NCBI RefSeq assembly: GCF_002796605.1
Contig: NZ_CP024923.1
Coordinates: forward strand, 1,612,001-1,676,000
DNA: 64,000 nt
Direction: 5' to 3'
Source: Sphingomonas psychrotolerans
Lineage (GTDB): Bacteria; Pseudomonadota; Alphaproteobacteria; Sphingomonadales; Sphingomonadaceae
Part shown: positions 41,716-50,309 of the stretch, one piece after another
How the letters are laid out: the number at the start of each line of letters is the position of its first letter
Numbering within the stretch: the stretch's first letter is position 1
Program-made: the position numbers and the translations under genes
The notes under the pieces: generated by a model
Databases searched by the model: none
What the model was told of the DNA's origin: nothing
Seen by the model: only the letters and a program-made list of their open reading frames with translations

Positions 41716-43314
41716 ATGCCTGAATACGGCTATGACCTGATCGCGACTATGTACAAAGGCGCGCGCCACCCTGTCTTCATCAAGGGAGAGGACTATAGCT
41801 ACGTCTTCCTCAGCGATCAGGCATGCAAGCTCACCGGGGTTCCGTTCGAAGAGCTCATCGGAAAAACGGACTATGACTTCCTTCCCCAGACGGAGGCCGA
41901 TTCAGTTCGGGCGATGGACAAACATATCCTCGAGACAGGCGCGGAGCGGCTCTTCGAGGAAGAAATTACCAGCCAGGATGGCTCGCTTCACACGCTGGTC
42001 ACTCACAAGCGTCGTGTGACGGTTTCGCTCGGAGGCCGCCTGACCAACCTGGTTGTCGTCGAAATCGACGACGTGACCGAGCTTCGCAATGCCGAGAACG
42101 TCTTGCGCGCGAGCGAGGAGCATCACCGCTCGCTGATCGAACTTCACCCGCAAACCCCTTGGGTCGCCAACGCGCGCGGTGAAGTGATCGAGATCGGACC
42201 CGAATGGGAACAGGTCTCCGGCCGTTCGATTGCCGCGGCCCGCGGCCATGGCTGGGCTGATTCGGTGCACCCCGATGATCTCGCTCAGGTGACCAGCAGT
42301 TGGGCCGAAGCGGTGCGGACCAGGACTCGCCTCGACATCGAGTACAGGCTTCTGAACGGCGATGGCGATTATCGATGGTATCGCTGCAGAGCCGCTCCGC
42401 GCATTCACGCCTCGGGCGAAGTCAGCCGGTGGTATGGTCTCCTAGAGGATGTCCACGATCGACAAACCGCATTCGAAGCCTTGATCACGAGCGAGCGCCA
42501 TCTCCGGCAGCACCGCGACGACCTCGAGAAGATCGTCGAGACGCGAACCGCGGAGGTGAAGGAAAAGAACTCCGAGCTCGCCCGGTTGCTGGAGCAAGAG
42601 CGCGAGGTGAACGCATTGCAGCGCCGTTTCGTGGCGATGGTCTCGCACGAATTCCGTACGCCGCTCACGATCATCGACGCCGCTGCCCAGCGTCTCGCGC
42701 GCGTGAAGGAAGTGCCGACGCTCGCCTACCTCGCCGAGAAGTCGGTGCAGATCAAAGGCAGTGTGTCACGGATGGTCGAACTGATGGAAAGCATCCTCGC
42801 CGCGGGCAGGCTTCAAACCGGCGTCATCGAGATAAACAAGAAGCTCTGCTCATTGGCGGACATCGTCGGCTCTTGCGTACATCATCGGCAGGAAATCTGC
42901 TCCACGCACCAAATTCATGCCGACTTGTCCGGCCTCCCCACGGAAATGCAGGTCGATGCGCAGGCGATGGAGCGCGTATTCGGCAATCTCCTGTCGAACG
43001 CCGTGAAATATGCGCCCCGCGCGCCTGACATCTACGTGCGGGGGTGGATGGAGCACGAGATCATCCACATCAGTGTGCGCGATACTGGCGTCGGAATAGA
43101 CGAGGAAGATCTGTCGCGCCTGTTCGAGCCGTATTTCAGAGCGCAGAGTGCCGCGGGAATCGCCGGCACCGGTATCGGCCTCAATATCGTGCGGGAAATC
43201 GTTGATATGCATGGCGGAACTATCTCCGTCGCCAGCGAGGTCGGCAAAGGCTCGACATTCACGGTGAACCTGCCGTTGCGCCACCAAAATCCCGATATCC
43301 GCGAAGCAGCATAG
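41716..43314 (+). CDS. PAS-domain sensor histidine kinase
   Basis: A 532-residue soluble kinase with no transmembrane helix. Two PAS domains precede the kinase: the first around YVFLSDQACKLTGVPFEELIG, the second around LIELHPQTPWVANARGE with a PAC segment (YRWYRCRAAPR). A coiled coil (VKEKNSELARLLEQEREVN) leads into HisKA, VSHEFRTPLT, with the phosphorylated histidine. The ATPase has N box NLLSNAVKYAP, DTGVGID and GTGIGLNI. A response regulator follows 13 bases later, so the two form a two-component system; the signal is unknown. GAGGGTGG supports the ATG at 41716. Confidence 0.92.
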   Translation: MPEYGYDLIATMYKGARHPVFIKGEDYSYVFLSDQACKLTGVPFEELIGKTDYDFLPQTEADSVRAMDKHILETGAERLFEEEITSQDGSLHTLVTHKRRVTVSLGGRLTNLVVVEIDDVTELRNAENVLRASEEHHRSLIELHPQTPWVANARGEVIEIGPEWEQVSGRSIAAARGHGWADSVHPDDLAQVTSSWAEAVRTRTRLDIEYRLLNGDGDYRWYRCRAAPRIHASGEVSRWYGLLEDVHDRQTAFEALITSERHLRQHRDDLEKIVETRTAEVKEKNSELARLLEQEREVNALQRRFVAMVSHEFRTPLTIIDAAAQRLARVKEVPTLAYLAEKSVQIKGSVSRMVELMESILAAGRLQTGVIEINKKLCSLADIVGSCVHHRQEICSTHQIHADLSGLPTEMQVDAQAMERVFGNLLSNAVKYAPRAPDIYVRGWMEHEIIHISVRDTGVGIDEEDLSRLFEPYFRAQSAAGIAGTGIGLNIVREIVDMHGGTISVASEVGKGSTFTVNLPLRHQNPDIREAA

Positions 43315-43327
43315 TTAGGAAGATAGT

Positions 43328-43729
43328 GTGATCAAAGTTCTATGTATTGATGACGAAGCCGAGATCCGGAGCCTTCTGGTCGAGGAACTGCACGATGCCG
43401 GCCTCGAAACGATCGAGGCCTGCAACGGCCGCGAGGGTCTGGATAAGATCCTGACCACCTGGCCGGACATCGTGATCTGCGATGTGTCGATGCCGGTGAT
43501 GACCGGGCATGAGATGCTGGCGGAAATTCAGCTGAACCATCCGGAATTCTCGAACACGCCGATCATCATGCTGACCGCCATGACCGACCGCGAGAATATG
43601 CTGGCTGGTCTGCATGGCGGCGCCGACGACTATTTGACCAAGCCGGTGGACCTCGACCTGCTGATGGCCAAGATCAGCGGGTGCATCATGCGGCTGGAGA
43701 ATAATCGAAAGATGGGCCGGGGACTCTGA
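43328..43729 (+). CDS. single-domain response regulator
   Basis: A 133-residue CheY-like receiver without an output domain. Asp8/Asp9 in CIDDE bind magnesium, Asp52 in VICDVSMP is the phosphorylation site, Thr83 and Lys105 (LTKPVD) complete the switch. It is probably phosphorylated by the kinase upstream and acts by protein contact. GTG at 43328 follows AGGA by about 7 bases. Confidence 0.93.
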   Translation: MIKVLCIDDEAEIRSLLVEELHDAGLETIEACNGREGLDKILTTWPDIVICDVSMPVMTGHEMLAEIQLNHPEFSNTPIIMLTAMTDRENMLAGLHGGADDYLTKPVDLDLLMAKISGCIMRLENNRKMGRGL

Positions 43730-43732
43730 AGC

Positions 43733-43762
43733 GAAGCGTGCGCCCGCGAGGGTCTACGCTTC
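43733..43762. terminator. weak hairpin between convergent genes
   Basis: GAAGCGT (43733-43739) pairs with ACGCTTC (43756-43762), but the loop is 16 bases and no long T-tract follows. It sits between the response regulator and the convergent TetR gene. Function as a terminator is only possible. Confidence 0.3.
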
Positions 43763-43783
43763 CTCCTTCAGATTGGATCACCC

Positions 43784-44395
43784 CTACTTCGTCGGCCACA
43801 CCGCGAGGCTGGTTTCGACGAGACGTTCGAGCTCTTCGCGGCTGGCCCCTGCCCCGGCCTGCAGTGCAAGCCCCTGGAGCAGAGCGATGAGATAACCGGA
43901 GAGCGCCTCGGCGTTCATGTGCTCGGGGAGTTCGCCCGCCGCTTCGGCCTTTTCAAAGCGCGCGATCAGTGCATCGGATGAGGATTTGCGCCGGGCAATG
44001 ACTTCCTCGCGGATCGATTCGGCTTCTACTCCGCACGCGACCGAGCTGATCACGCGCAGGCAGCCGCGGGGCTCGCAATCGCTCGCCTGCATTTCCAGCG
44101 CCCCGCGCAGCAGCCGTTCGGCGACGCCGCGGGCCGTGGCCGCATCGAGCGCCTGCGACATGTAGCAAAGCTTCTCGCGCTCGTAGAGGTCGAGCGCCTT
44201 GCGGAACAGTGCTTCCTTGTTGCCGAACGCGGCATAGAGGCTGGGCCGCGTGATTCCCATCGCATCGGTCAGATCGGTGAGCGACGCACCTTCATAACCC
44301 TTGCTCCAGAAGACGCGGAGCGCCTGGGCGAGCGCCTCGTCGACGCAGAATTCGCGCGGGCGCCCTTTGGTAGCGGAACAGATGGCAAGTTTCAT
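43784..44395 (-). CDS. TetR/AcrR-family regulator
   Basis: A 203-residue regulator. KGRPREFCVDEALAQALRVFWSKGYEGASLTDLTDAMGITRPSLYAAFGNKEALFRKALDLY covers the TetR DNA-binding domain (residues ~9-70). The C-terminal half resembles TetR_C regulators of the AefR/YxaF sort with CEPRGCLRV. It is divergent from the CecR-like gene but separated by 149 bases with its own dyads; its targets are unknown. The ATG at 44395 gives the normal start. Confidence 0.88.
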   Translation of the reverse strand: MKLAICSATKGRPREFCVDEALAQALRVFWSKGYEGASLTDLTDAMGITRPSLYAAFGNKEALFRKALDLYEREKLCYMSQALDAATARGVAERLLRGALEMQASDCEPRGCLRVISSVACGVEAESIREEVIARRKSSSDALIARFEKAEAAGELPEHMNAEALSGYLIALLQGLALQAGAGASREELERLVETSLAVWPTK

Positions 44396-44417
44396 AATGA
44401 TCGGTACATAATCGCAA

Positions 44418-44434
44418 AGTGTGGAAAATACACT
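44418..44434. promoter_or_regulatory. candidate operator of the divergent TetR gene
   Basis: AGTGT-GGAAAAT-ACACT is a perfect 5-bp inverted repeat with a 7-base spacer, 23 bases upstream of the TetR start in an AT-rich stretch. A repressor site for the minus-strand gene is plausible. Confidence 0.4.
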
Positions 44435-44518
44435 AGTATTAACGCGTAGCCGGTCAATCGGGTGCAAGCCACTGGCGTACAAGGGCCTTGCTCCCTCGAA
44501 GATGCAAGCATATGAACT

Positions 44519-44534
44519 GTTCGTTCGAACGAAC
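44519..44534. promoter_or_regulatory. perfect 16-bp palindrome, likely CecR-type operator
   Basis: GTTCGTTCGAACGAAC is a perfect palindrome that ends 10 bases before the ATG of the CecR-like gene and abuts its ribosome site (AAGGCGG). A TetR-family repressor bound here would block expression of its own gene and of the whole downstream export operon. Confidence 0.65.
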
Positions 44535-44544
44535 GAAGGCGGAT

Positions 44545-45165
44545 ATGGTCTCTGCGACTCTCCTCGACACGGCGATCGACCAGTTCGGCAGGCTCGGGTT
44601 CGAAGGCGCCAGCACCCGCGAGATCGCCCGCGCCTCCGGCACGGCCATGTCTTCGATCACCTATCATTTCGGCGGGAAACAGGGGCTTTATCTAGCCGCT
44701 GCCGAGCATATCGCCGCCTCGATCCGCAATTTGCAAGGCGAGGCGGTAGCACGGGCCGTGGCGGCAGGGCAGCAATCGAGTATTGCGGCGACCGAAGCGC
44801 TCGCCGCCATTCTCGACAGCCTCGCCCAGATGATGCTGCGGCCCGAGACCGAAGCCTGGTCGCGCTTCATCATCCGAGAGCAGCAATTCCCGACTGAGGC
44901 GTTCGACGTGCTCTTCGCCAAGGCGATGCAGCCGATCCTCAACGCATTTATCGAACTGATCAGCCGCGCGCGCCCGGACCTTGGCCAGCGCGAGGCGGTG
45001 GCGATGGCGATCCTGTTGTTCGGGCAGGCTATGGTGCTGCGCGCGGGCCGCGCCGCAGTGTGCCGCGCATTGCAAGTCGAACAGATCGACGACGAAACCG
45101 CGCTGCTGCTGCGCGCCCGGCTGCGCGCCAACACGCTCTGCATCCTTTCGGAGAAGCCGCAATGA
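44545..45165 (+). CDS. cecR: CecR-like TetR-family regulator
   Basis: A 206-residue TetR-family protein of the CecR (YbiH, DUF1956) type. FGRLGFEGASTREIARASGTAMSSITYHFGGKQGLYLAAAEHIA covers the DNA-binding domain (residues ~13-56) and the C-terminal domain begins near MMLRPETEAWSRFI. In E. coli CecR regulates ybhGFSR; here the same gene order follows directly. I chose ATG 44545 because the palindromic operator and ribosome site lie just before it; longer in-frame starts would put the operator inside the gene. The stop overlaps the next start (ATGA). Confidence 0.85.
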   Translation: MVSATLLDTAIDQFGRLGFEGASTREIARASGTAMSSITYHFGGKQGLYLAAAEHIAASIRNLQGEAVARAVAAGQQSSIAATEALAAILDSLAQMMLRPETEAWSRFIIREQQFPTEAFDVLFAKAMQPILNAFIELISRARPDLGQREAVAMAILLFGQAMVLRAGRAAVCRALQVEQIDDETALLLRARLRANTLCILSEKPQ

Positions 45166-46169
45166 ACCGACGCCGCCTGATCGTGCTTGTCGTGGTGGCG
45201 CTGCTTGCCGTGGCGGGATTCGCCACGCGCGGCTTCGGGCTGCTGCCCGGCCGGCCCGATACCGAGCTCGCGCTCTACGGCAATGTCGACATCCGCGAGG
45301 TCGATATGGGGTTCCGCGTCGGCGGGCGGATCGCCGGGATCGGCGTCGAGGAGGGTGCGCGGGTGAAGCAGGGCCAATTGCTCGCGACGCTCGACACTGC
45401 GACGCTCGACAGCCGCATCGCCGAATCGGATGCGCGCGTGGCGCAGGCGCAGGCCAATTACGACAAGGCGCGCAACGGCGCGCGGGCGCAGGATGTCGGC
45501 CAGGCGCGCGCGCGGGTCGCCGCGGCGCAGGCGGTCTATGACAATGCCCGGCGCGATTACGCAAGGCGCCAGCCGCTGGTCGAGCCGGGCGCGATCAGCC
45601 GCGACATCTGGGAGCAGACCCGCACCGAGCGCGACCGCGCGGCAGCGCAGCTCGCCGAGGCGAGGCAGGGACTTTCGCTGCTGCAGGCGGGCAGCCGGCC
45701 CGAGGACCTCGCCGCCGCCGCCGCCGAGATGCGATCGGCACAGGCGACGCGCGCGGGCGTCGCGACCGATCGTTCGGACACGCGCCTCGTCGCCGCGACC
45801 GCCGGCACCGTCGTCACCCGCGCGCGCGAGCCCGGCGCGATCGTCCAGCCGGGCGAGATTGTGCTGACGCTGTCGATCGACCGCCCAATGCGCGTGCGCG
45901 CCTATGTCGCCGAGACCGATCTCAGCCGGGTGAGCCCGGGGATGAAGGTGCAGGTCACTGCCGACGGCAATCCCAAGACCTATCGCGGAACGATCGGCTA
46001 TATCGCCCCCCGCGCGGAGTTCACGCCCAAGTCAGTCGAGACCGAAAACCTGCGGACCGACCTCGTTTATCAGGTCCGGGTGATCGTCGACGATCCGGAC
46101 GAGGCATTGCGACAAGGTCAGCCGGTGACGATCCGCGTCGTCGGCGCGAGGCCGCGGCATGCGGATTGA
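45162..46169 (+). CDS. ybhG: HlyD-family membrane fusion protein (YbhG-like)
   Basis: A 335-residue periplasmic adaptor. An N-terminal transmembrane anchor (about 6-22) leads into a lipoyl half-motif (GNVDIREVDMGFRVGGRI), a long alpha-helical hairpin rich in Ala/Arg/Glu (about 80-195), the second lipoyl half (VVTRAREPGAIVQPGE) and a beta-barrel domain. It would link the ABC permeases to the outer-membrane channel encoded four genes downstream. ATGA overlap with cecR. Confidence 0.9.
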   Translation: MNRRRLIVLVVVALLAVAGFATRGFGLLPGRPDTELALYGNVDIREVDMGFRVGGRIAGIGVEEGARVKQGQLLATLDTATLDSRIAESDARVAQAQANYDKARNGARAQDVGQARARVAAAQAVYDNARRDYARRQPLVEPGAISRDIWEQTRTERDRAAAQLAEARQGLSLLQAGSRPEDLAAAAAEMRSAQATRAGVATDRSDTRLVAATAGTVVTRAREPGAIVQPGEIVLTLSIDRPMRVRAYVAETDLSRVSPGMKVQVTADGNPKTYRGTIGYIAPRAEFTPKSVETENLRTDLVYQVRVIVDDPDEALRQGQPVTIRVVGARPRHAD

Positions 46170-46185
46170 GACCGGTCTTCTGCTC

Positions 46186-46209
46186 CCCTCCCTGCAAGGG
46201 AGGGAGGGG
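46186..46209 (+). repeat. CCCTCCCT hairpin supplying the ybhF ribosome site
   Basis: CCCTCCCT pairs with AGGGAGGG (8 bp, loop GCA), and AGGGG at 46205-46209 directly after the stem serves as the Shine-Dalgarno sequence for the GTG at 46218. The unit resembles the C/G-rich repeat at 2970. Folding could mask or expose the ribosome site. Confidence 0.5.
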
Positions 46210-46217
46210 TTTTGCTA

Positions 46218-47939
46218 GTGGAAGCCGTCGCCCGCACCACCGATCTGGTGAAGCGCTTCGACGCGCTCACTGCGCTCGACGGCGTCTCGATGACGATCGC
46301 GCCTGGCAAGGTCACCGGGCTCGTCGGGCCCGACGGCGCGGGCAAGACCACCTTGATCCGCATCCTCGCCGGGCTGATGGCGCCGACTGCCGGCGCGGTC
46401 GAAGTGCTGGGCGCGCTGCCCGGAAAAAGGCTCGACGATCTCGGCTACATGCCGCAGCGCTTCGGGCTGTACGAAGACCTGACGGTGATCGAGAACCTCA
46501 ATCTCTATGCCGAGGTGCGCGGCCTCCCCAAGGATGAGCACAAGGCAAGCTTCGACCGGCTGCTCCACTTCACCGATCTCGCGCGCTTCCAGGAGCGGCT
46601 CGCGGGCAAGCTCTCGGGGGGCATGAAGCAGAAGCTCGGGCTCGCCTGCGCGCTGGTAAAGACGCCGAAGCTGTTGTTGCTCGACGAGCCGGGCGTCGGG
46701 GTCGATCCGATCTCGCGGCGCGAACTCTGGGCGATGGTCGGCGATCTGACCGATCAGGGGATCGGGGTTTTGTGGTCGACCGCCTATCTCGACGAGGCCG
46801 AGAAGTGCGACAGCGTCTATCTGCTCAATCAAGGCCAGTTGCTGTTCGACGGCCCGCCCGCCAAACTGACGGGCAAGGTCGCCGACCGCGTGTTTCGCGT
46901 CACCGGGTTCAAGGATCGCCGCCGCCACTTCCTCACTCGCACGCTGGATCGCGACGAAGTGATCGACGGGACGATCCAGGGCCGATCGGTGCGGCTGCTG
47001 ATGGCCGAGCGCGCCGCTGCCCCGACCCCGCAATCGCTCGACGCCGAGGGCGGCGCGGTCGAGCCCGCCCCACCCCGCTTCGAGGACGGGTTCATCGAGC
47101 GGCTCGGCGGCGGGCCCAAGGGGACCAGCGCGCTCGCCGAACGCTATCGCGAAATCCCCGAGAGCGAAGGCTATGCGATCGAGGCCAAAGGGCTGACCAA
47201 ACGCTTCGGCGATTTCGTCGCGGCGAGCGACATGCATTTCGCAATCCCGCGCGGGCAGATCTTTGGGCTGCTCGGGCCCAACGGCGCGGGCAAATCGACC
47301 ACCTTCAAGATGCTGTGCGGACTGCTCACGCCGACAAGCGGCAGCGGCGCGGTGGCAGGGCACGATCTGCGCCGCTCGCGCGCCGATGCGCGCGCGTCGC
47401 TAGGCTATATGGCGCAGAAATTCTCGCTTTATGGCGATCTGAGCGTCCGCCAGAATCTGGATTTCTTCGCCGGCGCCTATGATCTCGACCGGGCAGCGGC
47501 GAAACACGCGATCGAGGCGATGATCGAGATTTTCGAGCTCGAGGAAAAGCTCGACGTCAACGCCGGGACATTGCCGCTCGGGTTCAAGCAGCGGCTCGCA
47601 CTGGCCTGCGCGGTGATGCACGAGCCGCCGGTCCTCTTCCTCGACGAGCCGACCTCGGGGGTCGATCCGGTGACGCGGCGCGAATTCTGGACGCATATCA
47701 ACGGGCTGGTCGAAAAGGGCGTGACCGTGCTCGTCACCACGCACTTCATGGACGAGGCCGAATATTGCGACCGCGTCACCCTGATCTACCGCGCCGAGCA
47801 GATCGCCACCGGCACCCCCGATGAGCTGAAGGCGCAGGCGGGCAAGCTGGCAGGCCTCGACGACCCGACGATGGAGGACGCCTTCATCGCGCTGATCGAG
47901 CAGTTCGACCGGCAACGTGGCGAGAGGGAGGCGGCGTGA
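46218..47939 (+). CDS. ybhF: ABC exporter ATPase with two nucleotide-binding domains (YbhF-like)
   Basis: A 573-residue cytoplasmic protein with two ABC ATPase domains. The first has Walker A GPDGAGKTT, signature LSGGMKQ and Walker B LLLLDEPGVGVDP. The second has GPNGAGKST, a variant signature LPLGFKQ, and VLFLDEPTSGVDP, as is usual in the YbhF family. It powers the two permeases downstream. GTG at 46218 has a well-placed AGGGG; a TTG 6 bases earlier is too close to it. Confidence 0.92.
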   Translation: MEAVARTTDLVKRFDALTALDGVSMTIAPGKVTGLVGPDGAGKTTLIRILAGLMAPTAGAVEVLGALPGKRLDDLGYMPQRFGLYEDLTVIENLNLYAEVRGLPKDEHKASFDRLLHFTDLARFQERLAGKLSGGMKQKLGLACALVKTPKLLLLDEPGVGVDPISRRELWAMVGDLTDQGIGVLWSTAYLDEAEKCDSVYLLNQGQLLFDGPPAKLTGKVADRVFRVTGFKDRRRHFLTRTLDRDEVIDGTIQGRSVRLLMAERAAAPTPQSLDAEGGAVEPAPPRFEDGFIERLGGGPKGTSALAERYREIPESEGYAIEAKGLTKRFGDFVAASDMHFAIPRGQIFGLLGPNGAGKSTTFKMLCGLLTPTSGSGAVAGHDLRRSRADARASLGYMAQKFSLYGDLSVRQNLDFFAGAYDLDRAAAKHAIEAMIEIFELEEKLDVNAGTLPLGFKQRLALACAVMHEPPVLFLDEPTSGVDPVTRREFWTHINGLVEKGVTVLVTTHFMDEAEYCDRVTLIYRAEQIATGTPDELKAQAGKLAGLDDPTMEDAFIALIEQFDRQRGEREAA

Positions 47940-47949
47940 GACCCTGTCC

Positions 47950-48058
47950 GTCACCCCCGCGAACGCAGGGGCCCATCTCCTGCCTTCGCCAGCGCCACAA
48001 CCGCCGTTGTCATTTCCGGCATCTGCACGAGATGGGTCCCCGCTTTCGCGGGGATGAC
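47950..48058. repeat. REP-like inverted pair, copy 5
   Basis: GTCACCCCCGCGAACGCAGG on the left and CCCCGCTTTCGCGGGGATGAC on the right (last 20 bases considered) are inverted units 109 bases edge to edge. GCCCATCTC and GAGATGGGT extend the dyad inwards. The pair lies within an operon, between the ATPase and permease genes. Confidence 0.75.
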
Positions 48059-48069
48059 GTGGGGCTTTA

Positions 48070-49200
48070 ATGACCCCCCGCTTCTCCTTCCGCCGCCTCG
48101 CCGCGCTGGTCCGCAAGGAAGGCGCGCAGATCCTGCGTGACCCTTCGACCTTCCTGATCGCCTTCGTGCTGCCGATGATCCTGCTGTTCCTGTTCGGCTA
48201 TGCGGTGTCGCTCGACAGCAGCCGCACGCGGATCGGGGTGGTGCTGCAGGATTCGAGCGCCCCCGCGCTGCGGCTGGCGCAAGCCTATCAGACCTCGCGC
48301 TATTTCGACGTGACGATGGCGCGCACGATCCAGCCGATGCGCGAGGCGATGGTGGCCGGCGACCTGCGTGCGATCATCGTCATTCCGCAGGATTTCGGCG
48401 AGGGCGTGAAGCAGGGCCGCGCGCCGGCGATCCAGATCATCGCCGACGGATCGCAGCCCAATACCGCCAATTTCGCCGCCGCTTATGGCGAGGGCGTGCG
48501 CGCACAATGGGCCGCGACCGAGGGCCTCGAGCGCAATCCCGGCGCGGCCGGGCCGCCGGTGAGCATCTCGGCGCGCTTCTGGTATAATCCCGAGCTCAAG
48601 AGCCGCTATTTCCTCGTCCCCGGCTCGATCGCCAACGTGATGACGATGATCGGCACCCTGCTCACCGCACTCGTCGTCGCGCGCGAATGGGAGCGTGGGA
48701 CGATGGAAGCGATGATGGCCACGCCGATCTCGATGGCCGAATTCATCGCAAGCAAGGTCATCCCTTATTATCTGCTCGCGCTCGCCTCGATGGCTTTGTG
48801 CACGGTGATCGGGGTGTTCGTGTTCGGGGTGCCGTTCCGCGGATCGGTGTTCGCGCTGTTCGTCGTCGGGTCGGCATTCCTGATGCCCGCGCTGGGGCTC
48901 GGGCTGTTCATCTCCTCGGCCACCAAGAACCAGTTCGTCGCGAGCCAGATCGCCTTGCTCTCGGCGTTCCTGCCGACCTTCTTGCTCTCGGGCTTCATCT
49001 ACGAGATCAGCTCGATGCCGTGGCCGATCCAGGCGCTGACCTATCTGGTACCCGCGCGCTATCTGATCCCCAGCCTCCAGTCGGTGTTCCTCGCGGGCGA
49101 CCAATGGGCGCTGCTGCTTCCCAATATCGCCATCATGCTCGGCTTCGGCGTGCTCTTCTTCCTGCTCTCGTTCCGCGTCACGCGGCGGAGCCTCGACTAG
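48070..49200 (+). CDS. ybhS: ABC-2 type permease (YbhS-like)
   Basis: A 376-residue membrane protein with one N-terminal helix (FLIAFVLPMILLFLFGYAV), a large periplasmic loop (about 45-175) and five C-terminal helices. REWERGTMEAMMATPIS is the conserved ABC-2 coupling segment. Its stop is directly followed by the ATG of the second permease, so the two are co-translated and should form a heterodimer. Confidence 0.9.
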   Translation: MTPRFSFRRLAALVRKEGAQILRDPSTFLIAFVLPMILLFLFGYAVSLDSSRTRIGVVLQDSSAPALRLAQAYQTSRYFDVTMARTIQPMREAMVAGDLRAIIVIPQDFGEGVKQGRAPAIQIIADGSQPNTANFAAAYGEGVRAQWAATEGLERNPGAAGPPVSISARFWYNPELKSRYFLVPGSIANVMTMIGTLLTALVVAREWERGTMEAMMATPISMAEFIASKVIPYYLLALASMALCTVIGVFVFGVPFRGSVFALFVVGSAFLMPALGLGLFISSATKNQFVASQIALLSAFLPTFLLSGFIYEISSMPWPIQALTYLVPARYLIPSLQSVFLAGDQWALLLPNIAIMLGFGVLFFLLSFRVTRRSLD

Positions 49201-50304
49201 ATGCGCCGGTTGGTCGCCATGATCGTCAAGGAGATGTGGGCGGTGCTGCGCGATCCCAAGTCGCGGATCGTGTTGTTCGTGCCGCCGTTGATGCAGCTCT
49301 TCATCTTCACCTTCGCGACCACGCTCGACGTCAAGAATGTCGACGTCGCGATCCTCGATCGCAGCTCGGGCGTCCATTCGGCGGAGATCGTCAGCCGGAT
49401 CGCAGGCAGCCCCAATTTCCGCAAGATACTGCCGCTGCGCAGTCCGCACGAGCTGCGCGACGCGATCGACAACCAGAAGGTGATCGCCGCGCTCGTGATC
49501 GACGAGGATTTCGATCGCCGCATCGCCGCGGGCAAGCCGGCGATAGTGGGCGTGGTACTCGACGGGCGGCGCTCGAACGCGGCGCAGATCGTCAACGGCT
49601 ATCTCACCCAGATCGTCGGCAGCGTCGGCGCCGACCTCGATCCGCGACCGGGGCCCGCGCAACCGCCGGGGAGCGTGATCACCAACTGGTACAACCCGTC
49701 GCTCGATTATATCTGGTTCACTTTGCCCTCGCTGGTGGCGATCATCACCTCGGTCGCGGGCCTCGCGATCACGTCGCAATCGGTGGCGCGCGAGCGCGAG
49801 CTGGGGACATTCGACCAGTTGATGGTCTCGCCGCTGCGCATCCACGAGATCCTCATCGGCAAGATGGTCCCGCCCTTCATCATCGGGATGATCAACGGCA
49901 GCGTGTATCTGATCATCGCGCCCCTCGTGTTCGGCGTGCCGTTCACCGGGTCGCTTGTGCTCTTCTTCCTCAGCCTCGCCATGTACATGCTCGCGCTGAT
50001 CGGGCTCGGCATGCTCGTCTCGGCGATCGCCAAGACGCAGCAACAGGCGTTCCTCGGCGTTTTCCTGATCACCACGCCGCTGATTCTGCTCTCGGGCTAT
50101 GCCAGCCCGATCGACAACATGCCCGGCTGGCTCCAGCTGGTGACCTATCTCGACCCCGCCCGCTATTTCCTCGTCATCGTCCAGGGATTGTTCCTCAAGG
50201 CGATGCCGGCCGCCGCCGTGTTCCACCAGCTCTGGCCGCTCGCGCTGATCGCCTGCGCGACGCTCTCCGCATCGGCTTGGCTGTTCCGCGCGCGCATGGA
50301 GTGA
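49201..50304 (+). CDS. ybhR: ABC-2 type permease (YbhR-like)
   Basis: A 367-residue paralogue of the preceding permease with the same topology: an N-terminal helix, a periplasmic loop to about residue 165, then five helices. RERELGTFDQLMVSPLR is the coupling segment. It starts immediately after the ybhS stop (no spacer). The pair with YbhF and YbhG forms a MacB-independent drug exporter; in E. coli the complex has been linked to cephalosporin and chloramphenicol sensitivity. Confidence 0.9.
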   Translation: MRRLVAMIVKEMWAVLRDPKSRIVLFVPPLMQLFIFTFATTLDVKNVDVAILDRSSGVHSAEIVSRIAGSPNFRKILPLRSPHELRDAIDNQKVIAALVIDEDFDRRIAAGKPAIVGVVLDGRRSNAAQIVNGYLTQIVGSVGADLDPRPGPAQPPGSVITNWYNPSLDYIWFTLPSLVAIITSVAGLAITSQSVARERELGTFDQLMVSPLRIHEILIGKMVPPFIIGMINGSVYLIIAPLVFGVPFTGSLVLFFLSLAMYMLALIGLGMLVSAIAKTQQQAFLGVFLITTPLILLSGYASPIDNMPGWLQLVTYLDPARYFLVIVQGLFLKAMPAAAVFHQLWPLALIACATLSASAWLFRARME

Positions 50305-50309
50305 CCCCG

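Noticed and set aside
43784..45165. The two TetR genes as a toxin-antitoxin or duplicate pair
   Set aside because: The proteins belong to different TetR subgroups and each has its own dyad. The second clearly belongs to the export operon.
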